A stretch of 64,000 nucleotides of DNA from Candidatus Tumulicola sp. (GTDB lineage: Bacteria > Vulcanimicrobiota > Vulcanimicrobiia > Vulcanimicrobiales > Vulcanimicrobiaceae). Positions 42,053 to 50,636 of this stretch are shown here, one piece after another. The notes beneath the pieces are model-generated. The model did not search any database. It had not been told where the DNA came from and saw only the letters and a program-made list of their open reading frames with translations. Location: assembly GCA_036490475.1 (NCBI GenBank), contig DASXDT010000005.1:558001-622000 (forward strand), given 5' to 3'. The position numbers and the translations under genes were made by a program. How positions within the stretch are numbered: position 1 is the stretch's first letter; each line of letters starts with the position of its first letter.

Positions 42053-42954
42053 CCGCAAGTTCGGCCTTTCGCTGCTCGGTCGCAGCGGAGCTGCGCGGCG
42101 ATCCGATGATCGGCACGGCGCCGCCACAAACGCGCGTGCTGCTCGTTCATCAACCCGGCGCGTGGGGGCCGCGTGGTTTGACGGAGAGCCGTTGCGATCC
42201 CGAAATTTCGCAGCGTATCGATGCAGCCGCTGCCAATGCCGGAATGCGCCTCCAAGCGATTCGCCGCCCCGGAAAACACGAGCCGGGCGTTCCCGCCGGC
42301 GGCTACGAGGTCGGCATCGCCGAAACGAACATCGATACGCCGCGCATCACCTGGTGGCGCGTCGACCATTTGGCGCAAATCGCTCCGGAGCTCGAGGCCG
42401 GGTGGCCGCGCCTCACACCGGACGCAATCGATACTGCGCCACTGTACCTGGTGTGCGCCCATGGAAAGCACGATGCATGCTGCGCGCTGCGCGGTAGGCC
42501 GGTCGCACAAGCACTGCAACGTCTTCGTCCCGGTCGCGTTTGGGAAACGACGCATCTCGGCGGCGATCGTTTTGCCGCCAACGTATTGGTATTGCCGACG
42601 GGAGAGTTGTACGGACGCGTACCCGAGCAGCTCGCGCCCGAACTTACGCGGATCGCAGACGCCGGAGAAGTTCTACCAGCGCTGATGCGAGGACGAATCG
42701 GACTCACACCGGTCGCGCAAGCGGCGCTCGTTTTCGCCTATCAACAGCTCGGCATCGCGCAACGGGACGCGCTGAGCGTGACATCCGTGCACCGGATCGA
42801 CGACGATCACGCCCAAGCCAACGTCGTCACGCCGCTGGGTGACATGACGGTGACCGTAGAAACCGCGGTTCGTGCCGGCGCGCAGCTCACGTGTCGCGGG
42901 CCGGAAAATGTTCGCGCGCGCGAGTATCGCGGAGTAACGATCGCCAGAGCCTAG
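42049..42954 (+). CDS. Sucrase/ferredoxin-like family protein
   Basis: 301 residues. The C-terminal domain has a thioredoxin-like iron-sulfur pattern: LVCAHGKHDACCALRGRPV (Cys136, His138, Cys144, Cys145) and WETTHLGGDRFAANVLVLPTGELYGRV with His169. This is the Suc_Fer-like family (PF06999), related to [2Fe-2S] thioredoxin-fold ferredoxins. ATG overlaps the oxygenase stop, so both are made together; it may hand electrons to keep the iron enzyme reduced. That role is inference from gene order. Confidence 0.85.
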   Translation: MTASSAFRCSVAAELRGDPMIGTAPPQTRVLLVHQPGAWGPRGLTESRCDPEISQRIDAAAANAGMRLQAIRRPGKHEPGVPAGGYEVGIAETNIDTPRITWWRVDHLAQIAPELEAGWPRLTPDAIDTAPLYLVCAHGKHDACCALRGRPVAQALQRLRPGRVWETTHLGGDRFAANVLVLPTGELYGRVPEQLAPELTRIADAGEVLPALMRGRIGLTPVAQAALVFAYQQLGIAQRDALSVTSVHRIDDDHAQANVVTPLGDMTVTVETAVRAGAQLTCRGPENVRAREYRGVTIARA

Positions 42955-42959
42955 CGGCA

Positions 42960-43337
42960 CTACTCTCTGAAACAGATCTCGAGCTTGTTGCCGTCGACGT
43001 CTTCGAAAAATGCAGCGTAATACTGCGGCGATCCGCCATAATCTTCGGGGCCTTCCAACGATCTTGCGCCGGCGAGCCGAGCGATGTCTGCAAGCCGGTC
43101 CACGTCGTCACGGCTAACCGCACGAAAGGCGATTCGTGTGCCGTTCGGCCGATGCTGCGAATCGGACATCAACCCGAAAAATGGCTGCGATCGATTTTCG
43201 GCTTCGAGATGGTAATTGACGTTTTCGCCATCCTCCTCAAGTCGTGAGAACCCTATCGCAGGTAGCAAAACATCGTATAGCGCGCGCACCTTCGCAAGGT
43301 CTTTCACACGTAGATCGATGTGGTCGTACAAGCTCAT
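42960..43337 (-). CDS. VOC (glyoxalase/bleomycin-resistance) family protein
   Basis: 125 residues, two beta-alpha-beta-beta-beta units: YDHIDLRVKDLAKVRALYDVLLPAIGF at the start and YYAAFFEDVDGNKLEICFRE at the end with the terminal metal-ligand Glu. Family members are metal-dependent lyases, dioxygenases or drug-binding proteins. ATG 43337 is chosen because AAGGAG lies five bases before it; a GTG six bases upstream abuts the ribosome site. Confidence 0.88.
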   Translation of the reverse strand: MSLYDHIDLRVKDLAKVRALYDVLLPAIGFSRLEEDGENVNYHLEAENRSQPFFGLMSDSQHRPNGTRIAFRAVSRDDVDRLADIARLAGARSLEGPEDYGGSPQYYAAFFEDVDGNKLEICFRE

Positions 43338-43342
43338 CGCCA

Positions 43343-43348
43343 CTCCTT
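43343..43348 (-). promoter_or_regulatory. Ribosome binding site fixing the VOC gene start
   Basis: AAGGAG on the minus strand, five bases before ATG 43337; it excludes the GTG at 43343. Confidence 0.6.
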
Positions 43349-43433
43349 CCGTTCGGCGAGCGCCGGACCTACGGGCACCCGGCGCAACCCCCCGCGATCG
43401 GAGGACGAAAACGATGGGTTCGAGAGTACGCGT

Positions 43434-44339
43434 TCACGGTTTGCCATGCGGAGCACTCGAAGGCGTTGGCGTCACGAAGACTTGCGGCGCGATTGACTTG
43501 GGAAACGTAAAATTCGAGTACGCCACATTGATGTTGAGGTGCTTGACCGCGATTCCGACCGCGCGCAAATCGATATCGAACCGTTCGTTGGTCACGACGT
43601 CGTAGCCACCGACGTTCTTCAGTTCGATTCGTGCACCGCTCGTAGCTCCGACCAATCCGCCGGCGGCGTTTACGTTGGCGTTGAATCGTAGTGCGCAGAG
43701 ATCGCCGCTGCGCAGATCGACGGTCGCACCGGTCAACGGGTAGCGCAACGGATCGTGGCGAGCTACTAAGCGAAGGGCGTGACCACCGTTCCCGCTGGGG
43801 CACGTCGCTACGCCGGCGTCGTAGACGCTGTAATTCGCCACCGAAAGAGTGGAGACGACTGCGATCACGGGAAGCGACGAGGGTGCTTCGTCCGGCGAGG
43901 GAAGCGGCGTCGAAGGCGACGTGCTTCGCATGCCGGTGAAGCCATGCCGAATGAGTGCATCGACACCCGGCCACGTTGCGTTTAGAAAAGTCGAATCGCC
44001 GAAGACAACCGATCGGCCATCGCGGTGTAGAGCCACACGTCCATCGCTTTGCCGGAGATCGATCGAAAACGGTGCTTCCGATTCGGAGGTACTCTTACCA
44101 AGCGTACATGTGAAGCCGGCCTTTTCGGCGGTGCAGTTTAATCCCGTGATCGACGCGTCGTAGGTAGCGAACGCAGGCTCGGGATGACCGCGCATTTGGC
44201 CGACGGCACGCGCGTAGAATTCCTCTGCCGAAGGCGGTGCCGGTGTAACCCCTAAGAGTACGAGCGCCGAGCCGGCGCCGGCCATAGCGACAACTTGCAC
44301 CGCCGCTCGTTTCCACATGAACGCAACTACGGATGACAA
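43434..44339 (-). CDS. Secreted protein of unknown function
   Basis: 301 residues. A hydrophobic N-terminal segment (about 9-30) looks like a signal peptide or anchor; the rest is beta-rich with four Cys, two of them in LNCTAEKAGFTCTLG, which could form a disulfide. The C-terminus is Pro/Thr/Ser-rich. No family recognised. TTG 44339 is supported by AGGAGG seven bases before. Divergent from another secreted-protein gene; the two share a size and context suggestive of related envelope roles. Confidence 0.65.
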   Translation of the reverse strand: MSSVVAFMWKRAAVQVVAMAGAGSALVLLGVTPAPPSAEEFYARAVGQMRGHPEPAFATYDASITGLNCTAEKAGFTCTLGKSTSESEAPFSIDLRQSDGRVALHRDGRSVVFGDSTFLNATWPGVDALIRHGFTGMRSTSPSTPLPSPDEAPSSLPVIAVVSTLSVANYSVYDAGVATCPSGNGGHALRLVARHDPLRYPLTGATVDLRSGDLCALRFNANVNAAGGLVGATSGARIELKNVGGYDVVTNERFDIDLRAVGIAVKHLNINVAYSNFTFPKSIAPQVFVTPTPSSAPHGKP

Positions 44340-44346
44340 GCGTGCG

Positions 44347-44352
44347 CCTCCT
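44347..44352 (-). promoter_or_regulatory. Ribosome binding site supporting a TTG start
   Basis: AGGAGG on the minus strand seven bases before TTG 44339; no such site precedes the alternative ATG at 44318. Confidence 0.65.
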
Positions 44353-44433
44353 TCGATGGCATTTTAACCGTGGTCTTCGTGACAGAACTTCGTCGCATTG
44401 GGTACGATCGGACTGTTAACTGAGAGGAACCGA

Positions 44434-45138
44434 TTGCAGCACCCGAGGCGGACAGGAAGATTTCCGGCAAGAGCTTGTGAGCGCCGACGCTCGGTCGCTG
44501 CCGTCACGAAATCTTCGGCGTGCCTTCTGGCGCTCGTTGTAGTGTCGAGCTCGACAGCGATCGCACAATCGGGATCTGCGGGTAGAGAACTTGGCGCTTT
44601 CGCAAGCGCGTGGGCTGCGATCGACGGCTACAGCGCGAGGATCGTCATCTTCGACCAAAAAGGGACGCGATCGCAGAACCTCGTGTTTGACTACACGTTT
44701 CAAAAGCCAGCGAACGTCACCGTCGATATCATCACCGGTCCGAACGCAGGCATAAACCTCGCGTGGGACGGCGGATCATCCGTCGTCGCGCATCACGGAT
44801 CGGGACTCGCCGCGATGTTCAAGAAAACCATTTCGCTGCACGATCCCCTCGTCACGACGCTACAAGGATCGTCAATCGACCAACTCAGCTTCGGCGCCAT
44901 CTTGGCGCACGGGCAACAGGCAGCAGGAACTTTATCCGCAACCCCGGGTGAGACGATCGATGGCGTTGCTACCAATGCCGTCACGCTAACGGTTGCCGAC
45001 CCGTCGACGAACGCGGGCCTAACACGCGAGGTTGTCGAGCTTTCGACGCTCACGAATTTGCCGATACGCGTCTTAGGTTACGAAGGCTCGGCGCTCGTCC
45101 GAAAGGTCGACTTCTCGAACGTCAAGATACACGCATAA
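44434..45138 (+). CDS. LolA-like exported protein
   Basis: 234 residues. A long basic n-region is followed by a hydrophobic core and cleavage site (ACLLALVVVSSSTAIAQ). The mature part resembles outer-membrane lipoprotein-sorting (LolA/LolB-fold) proteins: YSARIVIFDQKGTRSQNLVFDYTFQKP, then VELSTLTNLPIRVLGYEGSALVRKVDFSNVKI. Such folds bind lipid or lipoprotein in the periplasm. TTG 44434 with GAGAGGA upstream is the best start. Fold assignment is moderate; it could be a generic DUF-type outer-envelope protein. Confidence 0.65.
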   Translation: MQHPRRTGRFPARACERRRSVAAVTKSSACLLALVVVSSSTAIAQSGSAGRELGAFASAWAAIDGYSARIVIFDQKGTRSQNLVFDYTFQKPANVTVDIITGPNAGINLAWDGGSSVVAHHGSGLAAMFKKTISLHDPLVTTLQGSSIDQLSFGAILAHGQQAAGTLSATPGETIDGVATNAVTLTVADPSTNAGLTREVVELSTLTNLPIRVLGYEGSALVRKVDFSNVKIHA

Positions 45139-45180
45139 CTACGCGGCGTGGCGACTGAGAACGGTTCTAGAGCCATAAGG

Positions 45181-45230
45181 GTGTTTACAGAGCCTTTAGT
45201 CGTATAATCACCTCTCCTAAGAGTGTTTAC
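45181..45230 (+). promoter_or_regulatory. Promoter region with paired GTGTTTAC sites
   Basis: Two identical GTGTTTAC octamers (45181-45188 and 45223-45230) flank a perfect TATAAT (45203-45208) in the 110-base gap before the gene at 45249. The octamers may be regulator half-sites around the -10 box. No good -35 at 17 bases. Confidence 0.35.
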
Positions 45231-45248
45231 CATTGAGGGGGTTATCGA

Positions 45249-45803
45249 ATGAAAACGATGGGTGATCTGCCGCCTGAATTGGCGGTTTGCGCGCCGGCGT
45301 TGCGCGAGCTCTTTTCCGAGCGTGAGTTCGACCCGTTTGTCGACGATGCGGGTGCGTTACAGAGCATCGCGCAAATCGCCCGGTTTCCGAACTTCGCCTC
45401 AAATCTCGCAAAGATGCGGCTACGGGTACTGTTGCCTTTGGAGGAGGTGTCACCGCAAACGCAAGCGCGCGTGGAACGAGCCATCGCGCAATACTGTTCG
45501 CACAAGCTCGCCGAGCTTCACTTCCAAATGGATGAGTGGCGCCACGAAGCATGGGGTACGTTTTTCTGGGGTCTTGGGTTCTTTGCCGTTAGTTTATTGA
45601 TAACCGCAGGCATCGAACGCACCGGCCTCTTGCCCGACGCAATCCGCACCCTAGCGGTGGAAACGCTCGTCATCGCCGGCTGGGTCATCATGTGGCAACC
45701 GATGGATACGCTGATACTCGGATGGCTGCCGATACGCAAGCAAGAGCGGACGTTTCGCGCGCTTGCCGCGATGCGCACGTCGATCGAGGCGACCCATCGC
45801 TAG
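45249..45803 (+). CDS. Membrane protein of unknown function
   Basis: 184 residues. Residues 1-100 are soluble and helical; two membrane helices follow (about 103-121 TFFWGLGFFAVSLLITAGI and 135-153), then a basic C-terminus (PIRKQERTFRALAAM). GAGGGGG lies before ATG 45249. No family recognised. Ends 4 bases into the exonuclease III gene on the other strand. Confidence 0.65.
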   Translation: MKTMGDLPPELAVCAPALRELFSEREFDPFVDDAGALQSIAQIARFPNFASNLAKMRLRVLLPLEEVSPQTQARVERAIAQYCSHKLAELHFQMDEWRHEAWGTFFWGLGFFAVSLLITAGIERTGLLPDAIRTLAVETLVIAGWVIMWQPMDTLILGWLPIRKQERTFRALAAMRTSIEATHR

Positions 45804-46573
45804 AGTTCGTAGTCGATCGTAACGGGCGAGTGGTCGGAGAACCGCTCGTCTTTGTAGATCGATGCCGCGCGCACGACCGGTGCAAGGTTCGGCGTAACCA
45901 ATTGATAGTCAATGCGCCAACCGAGATTACGGTCCCACGCCGCCGGAAAGTTCGACCACCACGAAAACTGCCGCGGTTCGTGATTCACGACGCGGAATGC
46001 GTCGACCCAGCCGACGCGCTCGATCACGTCATCGAACCACGAGCGTTCCTGCGGTAAGAATCCGGTCGTGCGGGCACACGACTTGGGATCGAACACGTCG
46101 ATGTCGCGATGCGCGATGTTGTAGTCGCCGCACACGACGAAGCGACGGCCTTCGTTTTTCATCTGCACGAGCTGCCCAATGAAGCGATCGAGAAACGCTT
46201 CCTTGACGACTTGGCGCGCCGGCCCACTGGTGCCCGAGGGGACATACAGCGAAGCGACCGAGAGCCCATCGGCGAAGTCCATCCGAACGAACCGCCCCTC
46301 GGCGTCGTATTCGTCAATCCCGAGGCCGCGAACGATCCGCTCCGGCTCGCGTTTGGAGTAGATAGCGACGCCGCTGTAGCCTTTTTTCTGGGCGTCGACG
46401 AAAGCGTTGTGGAACCCGGGTATATCGGTCGCCTCCGGAGGGAGTTGATGTTCTTGCGCCTTCGTTTCTTGCACGCACACGATATCCGGCTGCTGGCGAT
46501 CCATCCAGCCGAAGAACCCCTTACGGGCAGCGGCCCGGATGCCGTTGAGATTAGCGGTAATGATACGAAACAC
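45800..46573 (-). CDS. xthA: Exodeoxyribonuclease III
   Basis: 257 residues, full length for the family. Catalytic residues are visible: Asn10 in TANLNGIR, Glu36 in CVQETKA, Asp150/Asn152/His155 in GDYNIAH, Asp247/His248 in FSDHSP. AP endonuclease and 3'-5' exonuclease for base-excision repair. GTG start lies only 17 bases from the start of the divergent LigD-polymerase gene, joining two DNA-repair genes. Confidence 0.95.
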   Translation of the reverse strand: MFRIITANLNGIRAAARKGFFGWMDRQQPDIVCVQETKAQEHQLPPEATDIPGFHNAFVDAQKKGYSGVAIYSKREPERIVRGLGIDEYDAEGRFVRMDFADGLSVASLYVPSGTSGPARQVVKEAFLDRFIGQLVQMKNEGRRFVVCGDYNIAHRDIDVFDPKSCARTTGFLPQERSWFDDVIERVGWVDAFRVVNHEPRQFSWWSNFPAAWDRNLGWRIDYQLVTPNLAPVVRAASIYKDERFSDHSPVTIDYEL

Positions 46574-46590
46574 GGTGGAAGTATTTCCCG

Positions 46591-47559
46591 GTGAAGCGCT
46601 TCATCATTCCGCGCGATGCACCGAACGTCGTGGTCACCCCCGTCCCCGGCCACAGAGTCCAGCTTACCAACCTCGACAAGGTGTATTTTCCGGCCGCAGG
46701 GTTCACGAAGGGCGACCTGCTGCAGTACTACGCCGACGTCGCGCCGCTCATCGTGCCGTACGTGGCAGATCGCGCGATGGTGCTCAAGCGTTATCCGGGT
46801 GGAATCGATCAGGACTTCTTCTACATGAAGCGGACGCCCAAGGGAGCGCCGGAGTGGCTGCGGCGCTGTCCGATCGAGCACGGCTCCGGGAGCGTGATCG
46901 ATTTTCCGGTCATCGACGACCTCGCCGGTCTGCTGTGGACGATCAATCTCGGCTGCATCGACTTAAACGAATGGTATGCGCGCTGCGACGACACCGATCG
47001 CCCCGACTACGTGCACTTCGATCTCGATCCGGTTGAAGGCACGCCGTTTGCGACGGTGCGTGAAGTGGCGTTGGCAGTGCGCGATGGCCTCGAAGGTATC
47101 GGGATGAAGCCGGTCGTGAAGACCACCGGCTCGTCCGGGATGCACGTCTACGTGGCGATCGTGCGCGGGCCGCTGCAAAAGCAAGTCTGGGCGTTTGCGA
47201 AAGCATTCGCGCAAGCTCTCGAAAAAGCGCATCCGGACATTGCAACCGCCGAGTACAAGATCGCGAATCGACCCGCCGGGCGCGTGCTGGTCGACTACAA
47301 TCAGAATCGCTGGGGCGCGACGTTGGCGTCGGTGTACTCGGTGCGCGCGAAACCGCTCGCGACGGTTTCGACGCCGGTAACGTGGAGTGAAGTCGAAGCA
47401 GGCATCGAGCTCGAGGATTTCCGGCTCGACAACGTGCGCGAACGTTTCGACACCGTCGGCGATCTATGGGCGCCGATTAACGCAAAACGCGATCGGTTCG
47501 ACCTCGCACCATTTCTCGAAACGCCCGCCAAACCGAGAAAAAACAAACCTCAGGACTGA
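46591..47559 (+). CDS. ligD: Stand-alone LigD polymerase-domain protein (archaeo-eukaryotic primase type)
   Basis: 322 residues comprising only the polymerase domain of LigD. Signature stretches: LTNLDKVYFPAAGFTKGDLLQYY, RYPGGIDQDFFYMKR, catalytic HFDLDP (Asp144, Asp146), TTGSSGMHVYV and NRPAGRVLVDYNQN. It extends and fills broken DNA ends in Ku-dependent non-homologous end joining. No ligase or phosphoesterase domain is fused and no ku gene is in the window, so partners must be elsewhere. GTG start, divergent from xthA. Confidence 0.9.
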   Translation: MKRFIIPRDAPNVVVTPVPGHRVQLTNLDKVYFPAAGFTKGDLLQYYADVAPLIVPYVADRAMVLKRYPGGIDQDFFYMKRTPKGAPEWLRRCPIEHGSGSVIDFPVIDDLAGLLWTINLGCIDLNEWYARCDDTDRPDYVHFDLDPVEGTPFATVREVALAVRDGLEGIGMKPVVKTTGSSGMHVYVAIVRGPLQKQVWAFAKAFAQALEKAHPDIATAEYKIANRPAGRVLVDYNQNRWGATLASVYSVRAKPLATVSTPVTWSEVEAGIELEDFRLDNVRERFDTVGDLWAPINAKRDRFDLAPFLETPAKPRKNKPQD

Positions 47560-47648
47560 TCCGCGAGCCCGTCAAGCGTAGGCTTCAATCGAGGACTCTT
47601 ACGATATCAGAATTTACGCGAGTGCGGTTTTGAAGATAAATGCTACAA

Positions 47649-48893
47649 TCAATTTCGAAAAGCAGCTGCCAGGTTGTCCTGCTCCGCACGGGATAGCTCT
47701 AGACGTCGAGCGACGTCGCGCCAAGTCGATATGGCCGAGTGCACATTGTCCAGGATTGATTCGGCGTCGCTCACACGAAAATAGTCGGCCACTGAGCGCA
47801 CCAAATCCAGATTGAGGGCGTTGTCACTTTCGTCGATATCAAGTGCTAGCCCGGTTCCTAAGGGATTGGGATTCATATCAAACGCCGGCGCTAAACGCCA
47901 TCCATCCGAAGTCAGAAGAAAGCCGTGGTTTCGGAGATGATCGTCGGTATTTGAAATGAGAACATTGAAGGCTATGCGCGTCCAGAGTTCCATCAGATCC
48001 ACCTTTGCCTCGGCACCTTGCGAGGCAATGACGTCGGCGATCTCTAGATAGCTCGCATCATCGCCATCGACATGCCCAGTGAGCGTCATGGCTGACGCAT
48101 AGTGGATGCGCGTGCGGACGCCCTCGCGATCGAAGCGTCGGACCAGAAACGTATGGCCATTATTACTGAAGCGGCGAACTTGCGCTTCCGAAACACGAAT
48201 ACCACTGCGATGGGCGAGCTGATGAACCACGTATTCCCACGCTCCCGTATCGTAGCGATCGTTTTGGCTTGGGAACTTCGCTATCCAGAGATTTCCGTCG
48301 GGGTCGCTGACGGTTGCCTTCGGACGAGCGCCGCCCAACGATGCGCCGGGAGCGAGTAACAACATCAGTTGCGCGTCAAGCTGCGGGTCTTGGTCGGCGC
48401 CTCCTTCGAGCGCTCGGCTTGCCGCTTCGAGCTCGCGAAGCCGCACCAGCGGCGGAGCCGCACTGGGCATATCGTCTGCTAAGAATTCTCCCTTACCGTC
48501 GAGTTTGTATCGTAGTGCTCCCGATCTAAATTCATCGTGCACCCCGAGGAGATAATCGGATTCGGCAGGACGCGCGCGCGGGGGCAATTCGCCGGTTCGA
48601 CGCCGTCGCGCAAAATTTCGATCTATTAAGCGCCGACCCCAACGATCGGGGCTTGAGTCAGAAAAGATGCCAAATTGCACTCGCCTGTCTCGCGGGTATT
48701 GTGGTCCTTCGAACAGATCTAGATCCGGATCCAGATGTTGCCTCAAAAGGTGAGCGTCATTCAGAGCCGCCTCCGAGAACTCGAAGGAGAATATTTCTCC
48801 ACTCTTGCCGCTATGGGCTTCGAGCGTGCCGAGCGCCATCGGATCAATTCCCGGCGACCAGTCGGCGTAGACGGCGATGCTCTGGTTGCTCAT
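47649..48893 (-). CDS. hipA: HipA-family kinase toxin
   Basis: 414 residues (E. coli HipA 440). FGIFSDSSPDRWG N-terminal motif, P-loop-like LGGARPKA (186-193), IAKFPS lysine, catalytic SNTDDHLRNHG (314-324) and metal-binding FDMNP (338-342). HipA kinases phosphorylate a translation factor or tRNA synthetase and cause dormancy. All catalytic motifs are intact. ATG overlaps the stop of hipB (ATGA), the standard antitoxin-first order. The Cupin-type flanking genes are unrelated, so this is a mobile-type module. Confidence 0.92.
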   Translation of the reverse strand: MSNQSIAVYADWSPGIDPMALGTLEAHSGKSGEIFSFEFSEAALNDAHLLRQHLDPDLDLFEGPQYPRDRRVQFGIFSDSSPDRWGRRLIDRNFARRRRTGELPPRARPAESDYLLGVHDEFRSGALRYKLDGKGEFLADDMPSAAPPLVRLRELEAASRALEGGADQDPQLDAQLMLLLAPGASLGGARPKATVSDPDGNLWIAKFPSQNDRYDTGAWEYVVHQLAHRSGIRVSEAQVRRFSNNGHTFLVRRFDREGVRTRIHYASAMTLTGHVDGDDASYLEIADVIASQGAEAKVDLMELWTRIAFNVLISNTDDHLRNHGFLLTSDGWRLAPAFDMNPNPLGTGLALDIDESDNALNLDLVRSVADYFRVSDAESILDNVHSAISTWRDVARRLELSRAEQDNLAAAFRN

Positions 48894-49201
48894 ACTTTTT
48901 TGAGCCTCTGACGCTGTTTAAGGCCTGCGTCTTGAAGCTCGCGCCCGAGCGGATCAGATGCGACCAGGGAGTCTAGATCTTCATCGAGCCCCAGGACTCG
49001 GAGGACGGCCGCATACGCCCCTATGGTGGCGCCGGATCGGCCCTTTTCGATGCCTCGAAGGGTCATCAGAGACATTCCCGCTCGTTCGGCGACTAGCGCT
49101 GCGGGTAATCTACGTCTTTGCCGCGCCGCGCGCATACGTCCGCCAAGGTTCTCGAGCCGACGCTGAAGGCGCGGCATAAGGGTCGCGGTGGTTCTACCCA
49201 T
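48890..49201 (-). CDS. hipB: HipB-like XRE-family antitoxin/regulator
   Basis: 103 residues with a helix-turn-helix: GGRMRAARQRRRLPAALVAERAGMSLMTLRGIEKG, followed by the AVLRVLGLDEDLDSL helix of XRE antitoxins. It would bind HipA and repress the operon through the palindrome just upstream of its start. Preceding residues 1-15 may be an extension. Confidence 0.9.
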   Translation of the reverse strand: MGRTTATLMPRLQRRLENLGGRMRAARQRRRLPAALVAERAGMSLMTLRGIEKGRSGATIGAYAAVLRVLGLDEDLDSLVASDPLGRELQDAGLKQRQRLKKV

Positions 49202-49599
49202 GCAAGTATTCTAGCAGTTATCCGGTTTAATGTCTAGAATACTATCCTTTATTTACAGATAGTGTCTAATCTTAGCGAGCAAGGAAGCCAATTGAAATGC
49301 CGCTGAGCCCGTTGTATTTTGGTCGACGGAGCGCTCACATCGAAAGTTCTCCAGCGGTTCGTTTCGCCGACGCTAATCCCGGCTTACGCGCCGCAGTTTC
49401 CGAGTGCCGTGTTACGATCTATTGGCCGGACTCAGTCAGCTGAACTTGCGGACACCGCATAACATCTTGAATCGACTACTCTCAGACCCATCTTAACACG
49501 TCTTTTTTCGCGGATATGAGCAAGATGAGATGATTGGCTTAGGTTTTTGGTGCTCGGCAAGCGGCCGCAAACCGTTCGGCACCAGACCCCTCAAAACGA
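49202..49599. other. A/T-richer intergenic stretch upstream of hipBA
   Basis: 398 bases between hipB and the GH130-like gene. The first 45 bases hold the hipBA operator. The rest has lower G+C than its surroundings and no coding stretch that I trust; it may be a boundary of transferred DNA. Confidence 0.5.
49205..49243. promoter_or_regulatory. HipB operator: perfect 10-base inverted repeat
   Basis: AGTATTCTAG (49205-49214) and CTAGAATACT (49234-49243), perfect complements 19 bases apart, begin four bases from the hipB start codon. Position and symmetry are those of an autoregulatory site for the antitoxin. Confidence 0.75.
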
Positions 49600-50526
49600 T
49601 TACTCTACCGTATCCAAATCTGCGAAGCCTTCGAACGACACGTCGATGCGACACGGCCTGCGATCGGCAATCGAGTAGTAGACGCACGCATTTTTGGCAT
49701 CTTCGACCACGGCGGAAGCGGCGAACGCTATATTCGTATCGTCTCCCGTGAGACCGAACGGCTCGATCAGTGGTGTTTCGGGCCTCTCTAGGACGACCGT
49801 CGCGCTTCGATCGAGCAATGCGTAACCGATTCGCCAGACAGCTTCTTTCGAAGCTCCATTGTAAAAAAGTATATGCGTGCCGTCGGAGCAACGGATTGCA
49901 GACGACGGGCTCAGATGCCACGCATCGAAGTCGTTCGGCCGCGGAACGAGGGGCGAGTCGCCATAAACCCATGGCCCTTCGAGCTTCGAAGCATCCGCCA
50001 CCCCTATGAGCGATGCGCCTCCCTGCGCGTACTCGAAGAACATGCGAAAGCCGTTGGGCGTGGCAACGACGGCGGCTTCCTTCGTATTGCGATGCGCGGC
50101 GTCGGGTTGGAATACCGGGCCTTTCTTCGTCAAATCGGTAAGCGACGTGCGCGCGGCTCGAAGCATCGACGCACTACTGCTTAGGGCGTTGTAACCGGAG
50201 TAAAAAACCGAATATGCCCCAGCCGCACCCACGATGGTTGGATCTTCGCATCCAGCGCCGTCGAAATCATCGCGGTCGCCGGGAGCGATGACTTTAGGCC
50301 CAACGTCGAACGCGACGCCGTCGAAACTCGACGCATAGTAAATGCGCGAGACTTTCTCGGCAGCATTGTCGGACGGATTGACCATGCGCAGGAGCATTTC
50401 GTAGCCTCGTCCGGATCGCACGACGTAGGGGCTCAAGACGAAGTAATCTGCTAAGCCGGGCGGACGGCGAAACTCGAGCAGCTGTGGCTCGTCCGCTGCG
50501 ACCGCATCGGCGTGGCGTCGCGACAC
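49600..50526 (-). CDS. GH130-like glycosidase/phosphorylase
   Basis: 308 residues, five-bladed propeller pattern. AGCEDPTIVG (Glu94, Asp95, Pro96) is the GH130 hallmark; also YSVFYSGYN, KEAAVVATPNG, GPWVYGDSPLV, DGTHILFYNGAS, YALLDRSATVVLERPETPLIEP and VYYSIADRR. GH130 enzymes are phosphorylases or hydrolases of beta-1,2/1,4-mannosides. No signal peptide, so cytoplasmic. GTG start without a clear ribosome site. Position 3 kb before a glycan gene set may be relevant. Confidence 0.75.
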   Translation of the reverse strand: MSRRHADAVAADEPQLLEFRRPPGLADYFVLSPYVVRSGRGYEMLLRMVNPSDNAAEKVSRIYYASSFDGVAFDVGPKVIAPGDRDDFDGAGCEDPTIVGAAGAYSVFYSGYNALSSSASMLRAARTSLTDLTKKGPVFQPDAAHRNTKEAAVVATPNGFRMFFEYAQGGASLIGVADASKLEGPWVYGDSPLVPRPNDFDAWHLSPSSAIRCSDGTHILFYNGASKEAVWRIGYALLDRSATVVLERPETPLIEPFGLTGDDTNIAFAASAVVEDAKNACVYYSIADRRPCRIDVSFEGFADLDTVE

Positions 50527-50636
50527 GCATTATTTTTTCGGCGTGCCTATTCACCGCCCTTCATCGCGATTGTATCGCCACGGGTTCGCGCATCGTGGTA
50601 GTTTTTTGAAGATTGCCGTAGAACACCGCGGTCACG

